The notes under the pieces are model-generated. The model had not been told where the DNA came from, did not search any database, and worked only from the letters and a program-made list of their open reading frames with translations. Positions 60,212 through 64,000 of a stretch of DNA of 64,000 nucleotides are shown here, piece after piece (the stretch's first letter is position 1; each line of letters begins with the position of its first letter). The stretch lies in assembly GCF_042654065.1 (NCBI RefSeq), contig NZ_JBHSFP010000022.1, positions 92,791 through 156,790 on the forward strand, in the 5' to 3' direction. The position numbers and the translations under genes were made by a program. This DNA comes from Sphaerisporangium dianthi (GTDB taxonomy: Bacteria > Actinomycetota > Actinomycetes > Streptosporangiales > Streptosporangiaceae).

Positions 60212-60889
60212 ATGACCGCTCGTCCATTAAACGAAGTCGTCGAGTCCGGGTGGGCCTCCGCCCTGGAGCCGGTCGCCGAGCGCATCGCTACGCTCGGCGA
60301 CTTCCTCCGCCAGGAGATCGCCGATGGCAGGCAGTACCTCCCCGCGGGGCAGAACGTGCTCCGGGCCTTCCAGCAGCCCTTCGACCAGGTGCGCGTGCTC
60401 ATCGTCGGGCAAGATCCCTACCCGACCCCCGGCCACCCCGTCGGCCTGAGCTTCTCGGTCGCCCCGGAGGTGCGCCCGCTACCGGGCAGCCTGGTCAACA
60501 TCTTCAAGGAGTACATCGCCGACCTCGGCCTCCCGCAGCCGTCCAACGGCGACCTCACCCCGTGGACCGAGCAGGGCGTGCTGCTGCTCAACAGGGTGCT
60601 CACCGTCGCCCCCGGCAAGCCCGCCTCCCACCGCGGCAAGGGCTGGGAGCAGGTGACCGAGCAGGCCATCCACGCCCTCGTCGGCCGCGGCACGCCGCTC
60701 GTCGCCATCCTGTGGGGCCGTGACGCCCGCTCGCTCAAGCCGATGCTCGGCCAGGTGCCGTGCGTGGAGTCCGCGCATCCGAGCCCGCTGTCGGCCCGCA
60801 ACGGCTTCTTCGGCAGCCGGCCCTTCAGCCGCGCCAACCAGCTGCTGGAGCAGCAGGGCGCCGCCCCGGTCGAATGGAAGCTCCCCTGA
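60212..60889 (+). CDS. ung: Uracil-DNA glycosylase, family 1
   Basis: A 225-residue UDG that removes uracil from DNA. It has the water-activating motif VLIVGQDPYPTPGH (Asp; Pro replaces the usual His after Tyr, as in other actinobacteria), the uracil-binding LLLNRVLTV, and the DNA-intercalation motif HPSPLSA. The gene is complete and of normal size. It stands alone; a convergent histidine kinase follows at 60958. Confidence 0.96.
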   Translation: MTARPLNEVVESGWASALEPVAERIATLGDFLRQEIADGRQYLPAGQNVLRAFQQPFDQVRVLIVGQDPYPTPGHPVGLSFSVAPEVRPLPGSLVNIFKEYIADLGLPQPSNGDLTPWTEQGVLLLNRVLTVAPGKPASHRGKGWEQVTEQAIHALVGRGTPLVAILWGRDARSLKPMLGQVPCVESAHPSPLSARNGFFGSRPFSRANQLLEQQGAAPVEWKLP

Positions 60890-60957
60890 CCGGCCGGCAC
60901 CCCTGACGACCGGCCGGCGCACCACGACCTCCGGCTCCCACCCGGGCCCGTGGCCCT

Positions 60958-62934
60958 TCAGCCCTGGGTGGGCAGCCGCAGGGTGAAGACCGAACCCTCG
61001 CCGAGCACGCTGGAGGCCGTCACCGAGCCGCCGTGGGCCTCGGCGAGCTTGCGCACGATGGCGAGGCCGAGCCCGCTGCCGCCGGTGCGCCGGTTGCGCG
61101 ACCTGTCCGCCCGCCAGAACCGCTCGAACACCCGCCCGAGGTCCTGCGGCGCGATGCCGCAGCCGGTGTCCGCGACCTCGATCACCGCCTGCTCGTCCGC
61201 ACAGCGGGCGCGCAGGCGTACCGCTCCCCCGGCCGGGGTGTGCCGCACCGCGTTCGACACCAGGTTGCCGACCGCCTGGCGCAGCCGCACCGGGTCGGCG
61301 ACCAGCGCGGGCTCGCCGTCCACCTCGGTCGACAGCGTGACGCCCGCGGCCCGCGCCCTTCCCCGGTGCATGGTGGCCACCTGGTCCAGCAGCTCGGCCA
61401 GGTCGACGGGCTCCTTGTGCAGCACCAGCTCACCGGCGTCGGCCTCGGCGAGGTCGCGCAGGTCGTCGATGACGTGCTGGAGCAGCAGTGCCTCCTCCAG
61501 CAGCGAGGACATCAGCGCCCTGTCGGGATCGACGATGCCGTCCTGGGTGGCCTCCAGCCAGCCGCGGATGTTGCTCAACGGCGTGCGCAGCTCGTGGGCG
61601 ACGTCGCTGACCATCGCCTTGCGCAGTTCCTCCAGCCGCTCGCGCCGCTCGGACATGGCGTTGAAGGCCGCCGCGAGCGTGCCGATCTCGTCCCCGCCGG
61701 TCACCGCCACGCGCGCGGTGACGTCCCCCTCCTCCATGCGCCGCGCCGCGCCGGTCAGCGCGCGCAGCGGCCGGACGAGCCGGACGCCGGCCAGCGCGGT
61801 CACGGTCACGGTGAGCAGCAGCACCAGCGCGGCGACCCCGGCGATGCGCGCCTGGTTGGCCGGGGACAGATCGAAGATCGTCGAGGCTTCGGCGCCGCGG
61901 CTGCTGACGAACAGCAGTGCGGTCGGCGCGACGTACGGCGCGAGCTGCTCGCGGCGGCTCGCGGCGATGCACCCGGGCACGTACTCGCCCGGCACCGAGA
62001 CCACCCGCGCCTCGGACGCGGCGCGCGTGACCGCCGCCACCCGCCTGGGAGAGGGCTGGGGGACGGGGCCGGGCAGCGGGGTCCAGGTGAAGTCCAGGCC
62101 CAGCCGCACCTGCGGCGCCTTGTGCCGGGCGAGGCAGGTGTTGACCAGCTCGGTGAGCCGGCCGAGCGCCGCGGCCTCGGTCCGGGTCGGCGTGTCCAGC
62201 GCCTCGCTGCCGCACCGCGAGTCCAGGCCCAGGCCGACGTCGTGGGTCTCCACACGCGGGCGGCCGCTCGGCCCGTAGACGATGTCGGCGGGGGTGCCGA
62301 ACACCGCGCGCAGGCAGATCGCCCGCTGCTCGGCCGCGGCGCGGAGCCGCCGCCGCTCCCCCGCGGGCAGCCGGAACGGCCCGACGGCGCGCGGGTCGAT
62401 GCGGCCGGACGACGCGCCGGCGGCGAGCGCGGTGTCGACGGCGAGCGGCTCGATGACGGCCGCCGGGCGGGCCGGCAGCGTGACCGGCCCGCGGTCGGAG
62501 TCCAGGACGGTCCTGCGGTCCTCGGTGGTCAGGGTGATCCGGCGGCCGACGCGCGCCGCCAGACGGGCCACGGTCGGCCCGGCGCCGTCCCAGGAGGCGT
62601 GGCCGGCCGCGTAGCCGAGCAGGGCGTCATACACCTGCGTGTCGTCGGCCAGCGCCTGGCCCTGCTCCTGGCGGATCGCGACGCTCGTGCTGCGGACGGT
62701 GAGCCAGGCGGTCGCCGCGATCGAGCACAGGGACACCAGCACCGAGACGGCCAGCAGCCGCACCAGCAGGCTCCGCCGCAGCGGCACCTCCCGCGCGGCC
62801 CGGCCCGTCTTCCGACCTGCCTCCCGCGCCGCCCGGCCCGCCTCGGGCGTCACCCGGCCCATCTCAGGCGTCACCCGGCCCGTCTCGGGCGTCACCCCGC
62901 CGGTGCGCCGGAGCCCGCGGGGCGCCTCAGGCAT
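60958..62934 (-). CDS. Sensor histidine kinase with HAMP domain (PhoR/BaeS-type)
   Basis: A 658-residue membrane kinase. Residues 1-50 contain TPETGRVTPEMGRVTPEAG repeats, then a first helix (about 55-78), an extracytoplasmic sensor of about 280 residues with a few cysteines, a second helix (about 365-388), HAMP (RPLRALTGAARRMEEGDVTARV), HisKA with the phospho-acceptor His in SDVAHELRTPLSNIRGWLE and an ATPase domain (NLVSNAVRHTP, VADTGCGIAP, GGSGLGLAIV). Its start overlaps the regulator gene's stop by 8 bp, so the pair is co-expressed. Confidence 0.92.
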   Translation of the reverse strand: MPEAPRGLRRTGGVTPETGRVTPEMGRVTPEAGRAAREAGRKTGRAAREVPLRRSLLVRLLAVSVLVSLCSIAATAWLTVRSTSVAIRQEQGQALADDTQVYDALLGYAAGHASWDGAGPTVARLAARVGRRITLTTEDRRTVLDSDRGPVTLPARPAAVIEPLAVDTALAAGASSGRIDPRAVGPFRLPAGERRRLRAAAEQRAICLRAVFGTPADIVYGPSGRPRVETHDVGLGLDSRCGSEALDTPTRTEAAALGRLTELVNTCLARHKAPQVRLGLDFTWTPLPGPVPQPSPRRVAAVTRAASEARVVSVPGEYVPGCIAASRREQLAPYVAPTALLFVSSRGAEASTIFDLSPANQARIAGVAALVLLLTVTVTALAGVRLVRPLRALTGAARRMEEGDVTARVAVTGGDEIGTLAAAFNAMSERRERLEELRKAMVSDVAHELRTPLSNIRGWLEATQDGIVDPDRALMSSLLEEALLLQHVIDDLRDLAEADAGELVLHKEPVDLAELLDQVATMHRGRARAAGVTLSTEVDGEPALVADPVRLRQAVGNLVSNAVRHTPAGGAVRLRARCADEQAVIEVADTGCGIAPQDLGRVFERFWRADRSRNRRTGGSGLGLAIVRKLAEAHGGSVTASSVLGEGSVFTLRLPTQG

Positions 62935-63646
62935 CGCCCGGTGACCGCCCTCCCACGGCGGCGATCTTGTAGCCGATCCCGTAGACGGTGACCAGCCGCA
63001 CGGGCCTGCGCGGGTTCGGCTCGATCTTCTTGCGCAGGTTCATCACGTGCACGTCGACCGTGCGGGAGGTGATGTAGCGGTCGAACCCGTGCAGGTGACC
63101 GAGGATCTGCTGCCGGGTGAACACCCGGTCCGGCTGGGACGTCATCAGCTCCAGCAGCTGGAACTCCCCGGGGGTGCACTCGACGGGCACGCCGTCCACC
63201 CGCACCTCGTGGCGGGCCGGGTCCACGGTGAGCCCGCCCGCACGCAGCGTCGCGACCGGCGGCGGCGCGACGGCGACCGCCGCCCGGGTGCGCCGGAGCA
63301 GCGTGCGGACCCGGGCCATCAGCTCGCGCGGGCTGTACGGCTTGGTCATGTAGTCGTCCGCGCCCAGGTCGAGGCCGAGCAGCAGGTCGTCCTCGGTCGT
63401 GCGGGCGGTCAGCATGAGCACCGGCAGGTCGGACTCGGCGCGCAGCACGCGGCACACGTCGAGCCCGTCGACCTTGGGCATCATGACGTCCAGCACGAGC
63501 AGGTCGGGGGCACGGTCACGGACGGCGTCCAGCGCGGCCCGGCCGTCGTACACGGCGACGACCTCGTGGCCCTCGTGTTCGAGGTAGCGGCGGACCAGCT
63601 CCGCCTGTTTGACGTCGTCCTCCGCGACCACGACATAAGCGCACAT
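62927..63646 (-). CDS. OmpR/PhoB-family response regulator
   Basis: A 239-residue regulator: receiver domain with VVAEDD, phospho-acceptor Asp in LLVLDVMMPKVDG, and Lys in YMTKPYSPREL; a C-terminal winged helix (about 140-230) with CTPGEFQLLELMTSQPDRVFTRQQILGHLHG and SRTVDVHVMNLRKKIEP. ATG 63646 opens it. The divergent lipoprotein gene is a likely target, given CTGACA repeats between them. Confidence 0.93.
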   Translation of the reverse strand: MCAYVVVAEDDVKQAELVRRYLEHEGHEVVAVYDGRAALDAVRDRAPDLLVLDVMMPKVDGLDVCRVLRAESDLPVLMLTARTTEDDLLLGLDLGADDYMTKPYSPRELMARVRTLLRRTRAAVAVAPPPVATLRAGGLTVDPARHEVRVDGVPVECTPGEFQLLELMTSQPDRVFTRQQILGHLHGFDRYITSRTVDVHVMNLRKKIEPNPRRPVRLVTVYGIGYKIAAVGGRSPGDA

Positions 63647-63730
63647 ATCGCCGAGCTTAGGCGAGCCGGCCCGTGCCCTTCCCCCGCTTGGCCACGGCCC
63701 GCCCCCAGCTCACGGGATGACCACCACCTG

Positions 63731-63785
63731 CTGACACCTTCCTGACATTCGGCCGGCGCCACCGGAAGCTGATCGGTCCCTGACA
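63731..63785. promoter_or_regulatory. CTGACA repeats, putative OmpR-type binding site
   Basis: CTGACA occurs at 63731-63736, 63742-63747 (11 bp apart, one helical turn) and 63780-63785. Direct repeats at 11-bp spacing are the hallmark of OmpR/PhoB-type binding. They lie between the response-regulator gene and the divergent lipoprotein. Confidence 0.45.
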
Positions 63786-63818
63786 GGTTCCTCATATCCG
63801 GCATGCAGGGTCTGTCCC

Positions 63819-64000
63819 ATGATTCACACCACCACTCCCAACCAGCTCCGCCGCCCCGCGAGGCGCGGCGCCCTCGCCGCCACGGCGCTCGCCGGACTGT
63901 GCCTGGTGACCGCGGCCTGCGCCGACGCCTCCGCCGCCGCGCGCGCCCCCCGCCCCGCCCCGGCGGCGGCCTCCGCCGCCCGCGCCGCCCTCGCCGCCGG
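63819..64000 (+). CDS. Putative lipoprotein, N-terminal fragment (cut by window end)
   Basis: About 60 residues are present. ATG 63819 opens a Sec signal peptide: basic n-region (RRPARRGA), hydrophobic core and lipobox LVTAAC, then a Ala/Pro-rich mature start. It is divergent from the OmpR-type regulator and likely under its control. The function is beyond the window. Frame open to the end. Confidence 0.7.
   Translation, partial: MIHTTTPNQLRRPARRGALAATALAGLCLVTAACADASAAARAPRPAPAAASAARAALAA

Overview
This is a high-GC actinomycete chromosome. The order thrB-rho-rpmE-prfA-prmC-sua5-glyA-wecA-atpI-atpB is the usual actinobacterial neighbourhood. The mix of DUF574 methyltransferases, an ECF41 sigma factor, NrtL, many GTG/TTG starts and long acidic or Pro-rich tails suggests a Streptosporangiales-type organism; that order-level guess is inference. 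No tRNA, rRNA, CRISPR array, transposase or phage gene was seen.

Layout. (1) 1-17.2 kb, nearly all on the minus strand: translation, termination, threonine and one-carbon genes leading into the ATP synthase operon, with two accessory inserts: a WXG100-like pair (4.1-6.3 kb) between sua5 and glyA, and a NarL-type two-component pair (10.3-12.3 kb) between rho and rpmE. (2) 17.2-26.4 kb: an island separating thrC from hom, with a coiled-coil methyltransferase, a divergent ClpX paralogue, a TetR regulator and three GT2-type glycosyltransferases. (3) 26.5-30.2 kb: hom, lysA and nrtL. (4) 30.2-43.6 kb: small regulatory and stress modules: Crp and YCII, ArsR and SRPBCC, a lipoprotein, VOC, a large secreted subtilase, a SnoaL-LUD fusion, an ECF41 sigma factor, a quinone-oxidoreductase-like enzyme, an XRE/membrane-protein pair, a hydrolase and an AraC regulator. 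(5) 43.7-50.7 kb: a CgeB-like glycosyltransferase divergent from an asparagine-synthase-like protein, then trehalose synthase and a DUF574 methyltransferase. (6) 50.9-54.8 kb: a PadR-controlled ABC exporter whose permease start lies inside a 132-bp tandem repeat. (7) 54.9-60.1 kb: a sugar ABC importer with two binding proteins, two permeases and no ATPase; one permease carries a large extracytoplasmic domain. (8) 60.2-64 kb: ung, an OmpR-type two-component system and the start of a divergent lipoprotein.

How the genes work together. The core genes make threonine, lysine and glycine/one-carbon units and terminate transcription and translation. The two glycan regions share GT2-like folds, coiled coils and Arg-rich tails and probably act on a surface glycoconjugate. 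The features most worth follow-up are the ClpX paralogue with a changed ClpP-docking tripeptide, the repeat-captured permease start, the sugar permease with a built-in extracellular domain, and the ECF41/SnoaL-LUD/oxidoreductase locus with its 16-bp perfect hairpin.

Start codons were chosen from Shine-Dalgarno spacing and family length; doubtful ones are flagged.
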